Positions 25,422 to 33,511 are shown, counted from the first letter of the stretch. The stretch: 64,000 nt of DNA from Planctomycetota bacterium (GCA_018242585.1 JAFEBQ010000035.1:1-64000), one strand, 5' to 3'. Notes: generated by a model from the sequence alone, not told the origin. Numbers and translations: made by a program.

Positions 25422-25671
25422 GGGCAATTCTCCAATCGCGTCAGAGCGAAAATCGCGGTGGGGCGGCGTAGGGGGCAGGCCAGGGGAGCGGCATCGATTA
25501 TCAGCTACGCCCAAGCCCATGTCCACGCGCGGCGGAGAAATTGTGAACCGGCTAACGCCGAGCGAAATTGAGTTGCCAGGCCAATGACACCGACGGAGGC
25601 GCTCCACGTCGATGGAACCTTTCTGTAACGGCGAGGCGATGGCCGGCGTAGTCGCCGGCCATCGCCTCGCC
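25422..25671 (+). promoter_or_regulatory. CRISPR leader region
   Basis: These 250 bases lie between the DUF6807 start codon and the first repeat. crRNA polarity (set by the tracrRNA strand) and the decayed repeat at the other end both place the leader here. It holds no convincing gene. Its last 42 bases form the perfect hairpin described separately. I cannot point to a confident promoter in it. Confidence 0.6.
25630..25671. repeat. perfect 18-bp hairpin abutting the first CRISPR repeat
   Basis: GGCGAGGCGATGGCCGGC (25630-25647), a six-base loop GTAGTC (25648-25653) and the exact reverse complement (25654-25671) form a perfect stem. Its last base directly precedes repeat 1 at 25672. No T-run follows. 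It could be a leader element, a block to transcription entering or leaving the array, or a dispersed palindrome that landed at the junction. Confidence 0.9.
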
Positions 25672-27749
25672 GTTGCGGGTTGGTCGCAGGCAGGGATCAG
25701 TTACACTCGCCGTTGGCGTTGAAGTTCGCGACCGTGGGTTGCGGGTTGGTCGCAGGCAGGGATCAGTTACACTACCGCGCGTCGCGCTTGCCGGCGAGCG
25801 CCAGTTGCGGGTTGGTCGCAGGCAGGGATCAGTTACACTGGGCGATGTCTCCGCGCGGCAACGCGATGGGTTGCGGGTTGGTCGCAGGCAGGGATCAGTT
25901 ACACTAGGTCGCAGCATCAATACTGCACCGCTGCGTTGCGGGTTGGTCGCAGGCAGGGATCAGTTACACTGCGGCGGCAATGTTTGGTGTGGGGCTTCGT
26001 GTTGCGGGTTGGTCGCAGGCAGGGATCAGTTACACTTTCCCAACGTCTGGACCAACCTCGCGGAGCGTTGCGGGTTGGTCGCAGGCAGGGATCAGTTACA
26101 CTCCACCGCGCCGGCTTGCTGCTGGAACTGGTGTTGCGGGTTGGTCGCAGGCAGGGATCAGTTACACTTTTTGGAGGCGTTCAAGTGGCGACCACAATGT
26201 TGCGGGTTGGTCGCAGGCAGGGATCAGTTACACTCGCGGCGAATAGATTGTCCTTCAAGCTCAGTTGCGGGTTGGTCGCAGGCAGGGATCAGTTACACTC
26301 TCCGCGTGCAAGAGCGCTCGTCCTCGCGTGTTGCGGGTTGGTCGCAGGCAGGGATCAGTTACACTACCTCGTTGAGTTTGTAAACGGAACCATCGGTTGC
26401 GGGTTGGTCGCAGGCAGGGATCAGTTACACTTGTCGGCGATGGCGTGTCAGTGCTTGTCTGGTTGCGGGTTGGTCGCAGGCAGGGATCAGTTACACTTCC
26501 CTGGTAGCGCAAGTCTCGTTGGGTTGGGTTGCGGGTTGGTCGCAGGCAGGGATCAGTTACACTCGTCCATGATGCAGTGGTGCCCCTCTCCCTGTTGCGG
26601 GTTGGTCGCAGGCAGGGATCAGTTACACTCGTCGGACTGATATAGAAACTAGCGTTACTGTTGCGGGTTGGTCGCAGGCAGGGATCAGTTACACTTTTTC
26701 AGCGGCGCATCCAGCAGCGCCTCGGTTGCGGGTTGGTCGCAGGCAGGGATCAGTTACACTTTCTTTCTCCTGTGAAACAAACGGAACGGGTTGCGGGTTG
26801 GTCGCAGGCAGGGATCAGTTACACTACAAGCTGTGGAAAGACATCCGACATGCCAGTTGCGGGTTGGTCGCAGGCAGGGATCAGTTACACTAATGAGCGC
26901 TACATCTCGGCCGGCGCTAAGGTTGCGGGTTGGTCGCAGGCAGGGATCAGTTACACTCGTTTGGCGTGGTCACCGATGAGCGCGACGGTTGCGGGTTGGT
27001 CGCAGGCAGGGATCAGTTACACTATCCCAATCGCGTTCTATCGGCTGCTTTTGGTTGCGGGTTGGTCGCAGGCAGGGATCAGTTACACTGACGCCAATCA
27101 CGCCCGCGCCTGTCTGGCCGTTGCGGGTTGGTCGCAGGCAGGGATCAGTTACACTGAGAAGCGATCTGTCGTCTCCCTCATTATAGTTGCGGGTTGGTCG
27201 CAGGCAGGGATCAGTTACACTGGCGGCATGATCGCATGCGCGCTGACCAAGGTTGCGGGTTGGTCGCAGGCAGGGATCAGTTACACTTCGATCGCTCGAC
27301 GGTAGCGCATCACATCGGTTGCGGGTTGGTCGCAGGCAGGGATCAGTTACACTACCCGCCGACCGCGCAGGTCCCGGGCTTGTGTTGCGGGTTGGTCGCA
27401 GGCAGGGATCAGTTACACTTGACCGACGCCTGGGCCGACGCGGCCTGGAGTTGCGGGTTGGTCGCAGGCAGGGATCAGTTACACTGTAGATTCGGCAACG
27501 TGACGTTCGCGCGTCGTTGCGGGTTGGTCGCAGGCAGGGATCAGTTACACTCACAGAGCGCGACGGCCGCAACCGCGGCGAGTTGCGGGTTGGTCGCAGG
27601 CAGGGATCAGTTACACTCCCAGCCGAAACGCCAGCTCGCCATCCTTCGTTGCGGGTTGGTCGCAGGCAGGGATCAGTTACACTGCCACGTCCGATCTGCC
27701 GTGCAGCGTGTCAGTTGCGGGTTGGTCGCAGGCAGGGATCAGTTACACT
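25672..27749 (+). CRISPR. type II-C CRISPR array, 32 repeats and 31 spacers
   Basis: Thirty-two 36-bp repeats (GTTGCGGGTTGG…CAGTTACACT) appear identical throughout. Spacers are 30 bp, except four of 29 bp after repeats 4, 9, 16 and 17. First repeat 25672-25707, last 27714-27749; no two spacers look alike. The plus strand is the crRNA strand because the plus-strand tracrRNA carries the matching anti-repeat, and because the repeat starts with GTTG as type II crRNA repeats do. The repeat's last six bases, TACACT, resemble a -10 box with TTGGTC 16 bases upstream, as in Neisseria-type arrays where repeats carry promoters. Open frames across the array (MRVGRRQGSVTL…) are artefacts. Confidence 0.98.
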
Positions 27750-27780
27750 GTTCCCCTGCCAACTGACGGGACCAATTGGG

Positions 27781-27801
27781 GTTGCGCCCAATCGGTTCAC
27801 T
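27781..27801 (+). repeat. degenerate terminal CRISPR repeat
   Basis: GTTGCGCCCAATCGGTTCACT lies 31 bases after repeat 32, exactly one spacer length away. It keeps the repeat's first six bases (GTTGCG) and a close match to its last twelve (ATCGGTTCACT versus ATCAGTTACACT), but has lost about 15 internal bases. Its last two bases are part of the cas2 stop codon (27800-27802). It marks the old, trailer end of the array. Confidence 0.65.
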
Positions 27802-28129
27802 AGAAAAGTTCGAGTTGATGCCCCGGTTGCTCGGGGCGTCGACGCATTTTTCCCCAAAATATCTGCATCCTTTCAAACTGCTTGTCGGTGATGGTGAGCA
27901 TGCGCACCTCGCCGTCCGGTGGCAGTCGGCCTTTCACGCGCCGTTGGTGAACCACGGCATTTTCCTCGCTGGGGCATGGCCGGCAATATACCGAGAACTG
28001 CATCCGCCGAAAGCCGTCCTCAAGCAAGAACTTGCGGAAGCGGGCATACTCGCGCCGCGCTTGCTTGGTGTCGACCGGCAGGTCGAACATCGTCACGACC
28101 CACATGCATCGGTATCCGCTGATTCGCAT
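27800..28129 (-). CDS. cas2: CRISPR-associated endonuclease Cas2
   Basis: Cas2 bridges two Cas1 dimers in the spacer-integration complex. The 109-aa protein begins MRISGYRCMWVVTMFDLPVDTKQARREYARFRKFLLEDGF, with the conserved Asp at residue 16. It continues QFSVYCRPCPSEENAV and GEVRMLTITDKQFERM. GGAG lies 10 bases before ATG 28129; ATG 28105 is a possible shorter start. It overlaps the 3' end of cas1 by 37 bp, and its stop codon lies in the degenerate terminal repeat. Confidence 0.95.
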   Translation of the reverse strand: MRISGYRCMWVVTMFDLPVDTKQARREYARFRKFLLEDGFRRMQFSVYCRPCPSEENAVVHQRRVKGRLPPDGEVRMLTITDKQFERMQIFWGKMRRRPEQPGHQLELF

Positions 28130-29034
28130 GGTTCGGGAATCTCCAGCCGACGGCCTTGGCCTTGGAAGCAGGCGGCAAGCGACGCGACGTAAGCGTGCAA
28201 CTGCACGAACAGCGGACCTGCTCCCGTGCCGGTGCGAACCGGCAGCGTGAGCAATTCAAGCAACGCAGCTTTGGTCGGCTGGTCGAGTTCCGTCTGCCCC
28301 GCGAACGCCAATTGGCGCACGCGATCATCGACCAGCGGCCGCAACGGTTCGACCAAGTCGTCGGCCAGACAAAACGGGTTGGCTCGATGCCGATGGTGCA
28401 AGCCCCAGGCCGGCAGCAACCCGCCCGATACCAGCGCTCGCGCCACGGCGGCCCGCACAATCGCGTAGCCGTAGTTCAACATCCCGTTCAGGCCGCGTTG
28501 ATCGGGATCGCGATGAAAGGGAAGCTGATCGGCCAGGCTGGCGGGCGCATTCACCAGCCACGCCGACCAATAGGCTCGCGCCGCCTGGGCCTCGATGTTG
28601 CTGGGATCGCCCGAGCGAACCTGCGTCATCAACTCGCGCATTCGCCGTGCTGGGGGCGAAGCGGGATCAAGGTTGTCGGCTTGGGCCTTGATCTTGGCAC
28701 GGACAATCTGCTGCCACAGCCGCTTGCGCAGCGGGAGCGGCGCCGTGATCTGTTCGCGCAGTCGCCACACGACCTGCGAGTGGTCGCCCAGGGGCAGCAA
28801 CATGCCCACGGGCAAGTGATCGCGGCCACACACGATTAGCGTGGCGTCGGCGGCGGCCAGCGAGGCCAAGGCGTGATGGGTGTAGGTCGCCTGGGGATGA
28901 TCGACGACGACCACGCCAACATCTTCACAGGGAAACTGGCCGACGGTTTGTTCGCCGCGGCGGAGCAGAAGTTGATCGAGGCGGACACAGAGGTGCGCCG
29001 GCTCGCGCGAGATTTCGATCGTGCGTTTAATCAC
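28093..29034 (-). CDS. cas1: CRISPR-associated endonuclease/integrase Cas1 (type II)
   Basis: Cas1 catalyses insertion of new spacers at the leader-repeat junction. The 313-aa protein starts with GTG (29034): MIKRTIEISREPAHLCVRLDQLLLRRG. Metal-binding residues are present: E148 in SNIEAQAARAYW, H213 in GLHHRHRANPFCLADDLVEP, and E229 in LVEP. The C-terminus is extended by a charged tail. It lies 115 bp after cas9 and overlaps cas2. No csn2 or cas4 gene is present, which fits subtype II-C. Confidence 0.95.
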   Translation of the reverse strand: MIKRTIEISREPAHLCVRLDQLLLRRGEQTVGQFPCEDVGVVVVDHPQATYTHHALASLAAADATLIVCGRDHLPVGMLLPLGDHSQVVWRLREQITAPLPLRKRLWQQIVRAKIKAQADNLDPASPPARRMRELMTQVRSGDPSNIEAQAARAYWSAWLVNAPASLADQLPFHRDPDQRGLNGMLNYGYAIVRAAVARALVSGGLLPAWGLHHRHRANPFCLADDLVEPLRPLVDDRVRQLAFAGQTELDQPTKAALLELLTLPVRTGTGAGPLFVQLHAYVASLAACFQGQGRRLEIPEPCESADTDACGS

Positions 29035-29149
29035 TGCGGCGGCCCCACGGCGGTAGCGAACGACCGTCCGTGGCCCGGGCTGCGAACCGATGCAAACTGA
29101 GCGCCAGGCTAATTCGCGCCCACAGGGGTTTCCAGAGGGGAGGCCAAAA

Positions 29150-32100
29150 TCAATCGTTGGCCCACCGAATCCGGCCTAAAAGGTCAACGGTGACCTTTTT
29201 GCCGTTCAGCGTGCTGGCTTTGACGGCGTATTTCGTGGCGTCGGAACTCGGCCGCGCATCGGTGTGCGATATAAAATAGATTTGTCCTTGAATTGCCCCT
29301 GCCGTTCGGTAAACAAACAGCCCCTGGGTGCCACGGATGTCGGCCAAGATAGCCTCGTTGTAGCTCAGCGACATGAGGAAGCGTGCATCGCTTCGCTTGG
29401 GGTGAACCCGCCGAATGATCGATTCACCGGCTTGATGACGCCGAATCGCTTCGAGCATCGTCGTGGCAATCATTTCGCGTCGGGCTTTGCCCTTGGCGTC
29501 GGTGAATTCATAGATGGCAATGTGGTGGGTATTGCCAGGCTTGACCATAGCCGCGTCGCGGAGTGGTTGAATCGTCAGGTCTGCCTTCTTCAATCGCACT
29601 TTCTTGATCTGCACGCCTGACGGCATCAGCAAGGGTTCACGCCAAACCTCCTTGGATATGGACTTCTTGTCTCCCGGCTCGATGCCAAACTGCTTCAGAC
29701 GCGCGACGACAATGCGGCGAATCCCCTCGTCGCGAATGTCCTCGATCATGGCCGTTGTCAGCGCCTCGAGTGGCTTGCGATAGACAAATACTCCGGCCTG
29801 TTCGGTTGGGCCGTAGAGCGTTTCTTCATGCAGCGCGCCGGCCAACTTCCGCCGCACGCGGTGCGAAACATTGATCTGATTGACGGCGCTTTCCACTTGC
29901 TCGCGAAAACCCTTCCAAGGGGCGGGCAGTTCCGTTTGGCCGCGCGAACGAGCCAGTTGTTGCAATCGCGAACGATCCAACAGGGCGATCACGATGGCAT
30001 CGACGGCATGATGGCGGTGGTCGTCGCGATTCTTGCGGTCTTCCCCGCTGAGATTGAGTACCTTGTTCAGCCCCCACTGGTGACGAAGTTCGGCGGTAAG
30101 CTGCCCCTTGCTGGCCACGACGTCGACACCCAGTTTTTGCAGATAGCCGTGAACGGCCGACGTAATGTAGGCGGTGTCGTTCAACTGCCGCGCGATGAAC
30201 TCATCTTGCTGGCAGGACTTCTGACTGAAGCGAGCGCGCTTGTTGAAGGCCAATCGCGCGACGCGCTGCAATAACTCCTCATACCGATCAGGATGTTTCG
30301 CGACCAGCCATTCATGGGGCGTTTGGTTCCCTTTGGCGTCGTTTTCGCTGCGAAAGCAGACGACTTTGTTTGCCAACGAGTCATCAAGCGTGCGCGAATA
30401 GGGCAGAATATGATCGACATTCACTTCGCCCCCCAGGAGTTGCTTCTCGCTGATGACGCGGCCCGAGTAAACGCAGCAGCGATCTTGCTCTTCCCACAGC
30501 CGGTACAAATCGATCTTGGACCGCGTCGGCTTTTCACCGAATTCCGTGAGAATCTCCGCCACTCGGTCTCGTTCACGGGCGCGTTCGCGGGTATCGCGTG
30601 TGTATCGGGCGCGTTCGATGGAGTTTCCCTTCACCTCCCGGGCCAACTCGATGTGAATTGCGTCGGGCCGACCGAACTCGCGGACCACGGCGTTGACGAG
30701 CTTGCGAACTTCGTGGATCGCCTGCCGCACTAGAGGATTGGTGATGTCCGGCGGCTCGGGCAGGTACTGGCCCGCTTTGACGGGGCGTTCCCACGGCGCC
30801 AAAAAGCCAGCCAATCGCAACGCGCAGGGCGCTCCGTCCCGCGTCATCAACGGCAGCCTGCGTTCAAGGTGCGGCAACAATCGTTCGATCGTTTCGCGCC
30901 CCAGGCTGGCATACCCTTCCGGCAGCGGGGCATCGAACAACCTCGCCGCCAACTCGGCGTCGAGGCCGAATTCTTCGCCCGCGCGACGCACGAAAGTTTC
31001 TTCGTCGTCGTGGATCAGCGAGCGGACAATCGCGGTCTTGGTGGCTTCGGGTAGCTTGTGCCATTCCTTGCCGTAATACTTCTTGTTTGCCAGGATGGCG
31101 TCGGTCTTCATGCCGTCGAGCTTGTGACGATCGCCGCGTTCCAGGTTGAACGCGTCGCTTTCGAGCAAGCCGAGCAGCTTTCGCAGCTTGTCGAACTCGA
31201 CGGCATCTTTTTCGGCGAGTGCAGCCAACACCTTGCCGCGCTGGTCGTCGGTAAGTTCACAGATTTCCCCGTCGCCGCGCATCACGCGCAGGTTGTTCAC
31301 TTCCTGCAATACCCGAAAACGCTGCGCTGCGCGATCGGCGCGTGGACAGCGTTTCTGCTTGGGATCGTACTCGCACTGGCCCACGACGCTTTTCGGCGGT
31401 TTCAACTTGCGTTGAAAGAAGGTCAGGCCGAACAGTCCGACTTCTTGCACCGCTTGCCGCGGATCTTTGCCAATGCGCTCAGGTCTGCGCGGGTAAGTCT
31501 GTTGACCCCGACGGCCGTACTTCAACTGGTCAGTCAGCAATTCCGGGTGATAGGATTGTTGCTGCGCCCAAATCTGATCGAACTCGGCAACGAACATCGA
31601 GCGGCGTGTGTGCTTGCCCCGCAGACGCTCCAAGGGGTTCGCCGCATAGGCGGACGCCAAATGCTCGCCGAGCGTGCGATGACCAGCGGCCTTGATGTCT
31701 TGCTCCAACTGGCTGATCTCCGCCAAGGTTTTGGAGTCTTCCTTTTGTTTGTCGCGATCCCCCTTCTTGTTCGAGAGAAACCCGCGGCGCTGGTTCAGGT
31801 GAATCAAGATGCGCCCGATTTCAAACGGTTCCAGGCGCGAATCGAGCGCGCGGCTGCGCAACGAATAGGGATCGAGTTGATCGAGGCGAGCTTGTTCTTG
31901 CGGGTCGACTGGATAGAGACCAGCGCGAATCAATGCTTGTCGCACGCGTTGCTTACGCCGCGAACGGCGGGCGATTTGCCGGCGCATGCCCCGCGCAATG
32001 CGGCGGGCCTCATTCTTCGAGTGTTCCGCCCCCTGTTGGTCGCGATCGACCCCTTCAGGAAAAATCCTCGCGCCCGTGGCAACGACCTGTGACTGGTCTT

Positions 32101-32173
32101 CGTCGAGGTCTAACAGCGCCCAACCGATTGAATTCGAGCCAATATCCAGACCCAGTACGCGCCGCTTCGCCAT
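29150..32173 (-). CDS. cas9: CRISPR RNA-guided endonuclease Cas9, subtype II-C
   Basis: The 1007-aa Cas9 has all catalytic residues: RuvC-I D10 (LGLDIGSNSIGWAL), RuvC-II E509 (AIHIELAREVKG), RuvC-III H722 and D725 (HHAVDA), and HNH D587, H588 and N611 (VNVDHILPYSRTLDDS…RSENDAKGN). The Arg-rich bridge helix is at about 55-85. The compact length and lack of csn2 and cas4 indicate II-C. ATG 32173 is right because it gives D10 and has GGAGG 7 bases upstream; the frame stays open to 32293 through the tracrRNA gene, an artefact. It is the first gene of cas9-cas1-cas2 and is divergent from the tracrRNA. Confidence 0.97.
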   Translation of the reverse strand: MAKRRVLGLDIGSNSIGWALLDLDEDQSQVVATGARIFPEGVDRDQQGAEHSKNEARRIARGMRRQIARRSRRKQRVRQALIRAGLYPVDPQEQARLDQLDPYSLRSRALDSRLEPFEIGRILIHLNQRRGFLSNKKGDRDKQKEDSKTLAEISQLEQDIKAAGHRTLGEHLASAYAANPLERLRGKHTRRSMFVAEFDQIWAQQQSYHPELLTDQLKYGRRGQQTYPRRPERIGKDPRQAVQEVGLFGLTFFQRKLKPPKSVVGQCEYDPKQKRCPRADRAAQRFRVLQEVNNLRVMRGDGEICELTDDQRGKVLAALAEKDAVEFDKLRKLLGLLESDAFNLERGDRHKLDGMKTDAILANKKYYGKEWHKLPEATKTAIVRSLIHDDEETFVRRAGEEFGLDAELAARLFDAPLPEGYASLGRETIERLLPHLERRLPLMTRDGAPCALRLAGFLAPWERPVKAGQYLPEPPDITNPLVRQAIHEVRKLVNAVVREFGRPDAIHIELAREVKGNSIERARYTRDTRERARERDRVAEILTEFGEKPTRSKIDLYRLWEEQDRCCVYSGRVISEKQLLGGEVNVDHILPYSRTLDDSLANKVVCFRSENDAKGNQTPHEWLVAKHPDRYEELLQRVARLAFNKRARFSQKSCQQDEFIARQLNDTAYITSAVHGYLQKLGVDVVASKGQLTAELRHQWGLNKVLNLSGEDRKNRDDHRHHAVDAIVIALLDRSRLQQLARSRGQTELPAPWKGFREQVESAVNQINVSHRVRRKLAGALHEETLYGPTEQAGVFVYRKPLEALTTAMIEDIRDEGIRRIVVARLKQFGIEPGDKKSISKEVWREPLLMPSGVQIKKVRLKKADLTIQPLRDAAMVKPGNTHHIAIYEFTDAKGKARREMIATTMLEAIRRHQAGESIIRRVHPKRSDARFLMSLSYNEAILADIRGTQGLFVYRTAGAIQGQIYFISHTDARPSSDATKYAVKASTLNGKKVTVDLLGRIRWAND

Positions 32174-32196
32174 TCGCCTGCCTCCTACAAAAAAAC

Positions 32197-32224
32197 TTGA
32201 CTGCCGAGCCAGAGTTGCTAATCT
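32197..32224 (+). promoter_or_regulatory. predicted tracrRNA promoter
   Basis: TTGACT (32197-32202) is followed after 16 bases by TAATCT (32219-32224), itself preceded by TGC as in an extended -10. The predicted start near 32231 coincides with the first base of the anti-repeat. It lies inside the cas9 5' leader, so the two divergent units share about 50 bp. Confidence 0.55.
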
Positions 32225-32230
32225 AAGCGG

Positions 32231-32340
32231 CAGTGTAACTGATCCCTGCCTGTAATTGACCTTCTCGCAACAAGAAGAAAAATTCGCAGGCAACGCTCTA
32301 CGGAGCGACCAGCCGCCTTGGCAACAGGGCGGCTTTTTTT
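32231..32340 (+). ncRNA. tracrRNA
   Basis: This trans-activating RNA pairs with the crRNA repeat to load Cas9. The anti-repeat has two parts: 32232-32252 (AGTGTAACTG…GCCTG) is a perfect 21-base complement of the repeat's 3' end, and CGCAAC (32266-32271) complements its 5' GTTGCG. A 13-base internal loop lies between them. Downstream are a small hairpin CGCTC-TACG-GAGCG (32294-32307) and the terminator. Ends are predicted from the promoter and terminator, not measured. Confidence 0.93.
32312..32340 (+). terminator. intrinsic terminator of the tracrRNA
   Basis: GCCGCCTT (32312-32319), loop GGCAAC and AGGGCGGC (32326-32333) form an eight-pair stem including one G-U pair, followed by seven T. 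It fixes the strand and 3' end of the tracrRNA. Confidence 0.93.
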
Positions 32341-32740
32341 ATTGCCGCATGAGAGTTGATAGACGGCTCGCCGAGCGGCTTGCGGTCAGGCTACACCCGC
32401 GCGTCTTGGGTGGCACCGATGGCTTGGCCATCGGTGTTGCGCAGCAACAAGAAACTCGATGGGCACGCGCAACCCAATGGTAACTTGCCACCCGCGCGGG
32501 ACGGCGCCCGAGGTTTCTTGCGGCCTTCGGCCGCCCAGGTGCAAGCACCTGGGCCACCCCACGAGACCGCTTTTGATGGGGTTGCGTCCGGGACGCTGCT
32601 TTGACGACGCGAACGCAGCGCTCCGACGCGTTCCAAGCCGGTGGCTTTGCCACCGTTCTTGGCGGCAGAGCCGCCGGCTTGGGTGAGCAAGCGATGCACG
32701 CTTGCCAGAATCGCCCTCGACTCGGGATCGCGGCCCGAGG
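32341..32740. repeat. gene-free region with a cluster of short palindromes
   Basis: About 400 bp without a supportable gene. It holds several hairpins: CACCGATGG-cttgg-CCATCGGTG (about 32414), GCCCAGGTGC-aa-GCACCTGGGC (32533-32554), GGTGGC-ttt-GCCACC (about 32640) and GGCGGC-aga-GCCGCC (about 32662). Open frames across it have no ribosome-binding site or recognisable motif. It looks like an accumulation of dispersed palindromic elements. Confidence 0.6.
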
Positions 32741-33511
32741 CTACTCGCCGGCTTCGGCGGCTGGCTTGGGCAAGTACGGCTTCTGATATTCGCGCAGGTT
32801 CACTTGCTCGAACGTCGCCAGCCAGGTGGCCGCCTCGTTCAGCCGATCTTGCTCGGCGCTCAGAATGCGCCATTGCAGTCGATGCTCGGCACGCAACGTG
32901 ACATCCTTGCGAGAACCCTTGGGCGAGTGGCGCGTGGCCGTCACTTCGGTCGGCATCAAGCCCCGGCTGTCGAGGGCCGAGTTCAATTGCAGCCGCGCGA
33001 ACGGCGGCAGCGAGCCGGGGCGCAGCATCGTGTTCAGCTTCGTCTGCCAGTTGATGAAGTCGGCGTACAGGTCCGCCGCGTCGGGCAGCTTGGGGGTCGT
33101 GGCCTGCACGCGATAGGTCAGCCATTCACTGGTCAGCGTCAGCTCTTGCTTCGTTGGGTCAAACTCTTCGGCGAACTTCGGCTCGGCCAGAAACGCCAGC
33201 AGCGGCACGATGCTCCGCTTCATGGTCTCGCTCTTCAGGTTATTCGTGAACGCTTCGATTTGTTCGAGCGTGACTTCGGTGCGGACCTTGCGCTCGGGAT
33301 CGAGCACGACGAACTTGTTGCCCGGCGCGTCAAAGACCGTCACCTCGCGCGGATTGTCCAGAAAGTCGTAGGCCCGGCCGGCCTGGAACACGGTCGTGCT
33401 TTCGACCACGTCCTTGTCGACGTGCAATTTGCTGTAGATGCAAAAGTCGGCCGCGAACACCGACGAGGCGACGGCACAAACCACGATCGTTGCCAGAGAG
33501 CGCTTGAACAT
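32741..33511 (-). CDS. secreted hypothetical protein, 256 aa
   Basis: It has a signal peptide (MFKRSLATIVVCAVASSVFAADFC), then a soluble mixed alpha/beta domain (KLHVDKDVVESTTVFQAGRAYDFLDNPREVTVFD…NKFVVLDPERKVRTEVTLEQIEAFTNNL), ending in a Pro-rich tail. ATG 33511 is chosen for the signal peptide; the frame is open to 33631. I do not recognise a characterised family. The architecture suggests a periplasmic or surface protein. It is convergent with nothing nearby and lies downstream of no operon partner. Confidence 0.75.
   Translation of the reverse strand: MFKRSLATIVVCAVASSVFAADFCIYSKLHVDKDVVESTTVFQAGRAYDFLDNPREVTVFDAPGNKFVVLDPERKVRTEVTLEQIEAFTNNLKSETMKRSIVPLLAFLAEPKFAEEFDPTKQELTLTSEWLTYRVQATTPKLPDAADLYADFINWQTKLNTMLRPGSLPPFARLQLNSALDSRGLMPTEVTATRHSPKGSRKDVTLRAEHRLQWRILSAEQDRLNEAATWLATFEQVNLREYQKPYLPKPAAEAGE

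Noticed and set aside
25422-25607. 62-codon N-terminal extension of the DUF6807 protein into the CRISPR leader
   Set aside because: The signal peptide starts at 25421, and the upstream residues have no export character or family similarity.
25673-27891. Several long open frames across the repeat array encoding MRVGRRQGSVTL or CGLVAGRDQLH repeats
   Set aside because: They arise from a 36-bp repeat plus a 30-bp spacer (66 bp, divisible by 3), which keeps frames open. They are not proteins.
32174-32293. 40-residue N-terminal extension of Cas9
   Set aside because: It reads backwards through the tracrRNA gene. The conserved RuvC motif and a strong ribosome-binding site place the start at 32173.
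32391-33125. 244-codon minus-strand frame between the tracrRNA and the secreted protein
   Set aside because: It runs through the palindrome cluster and overlaps the secreted protein gene in another frame, with no ribosome-binding site or motif.
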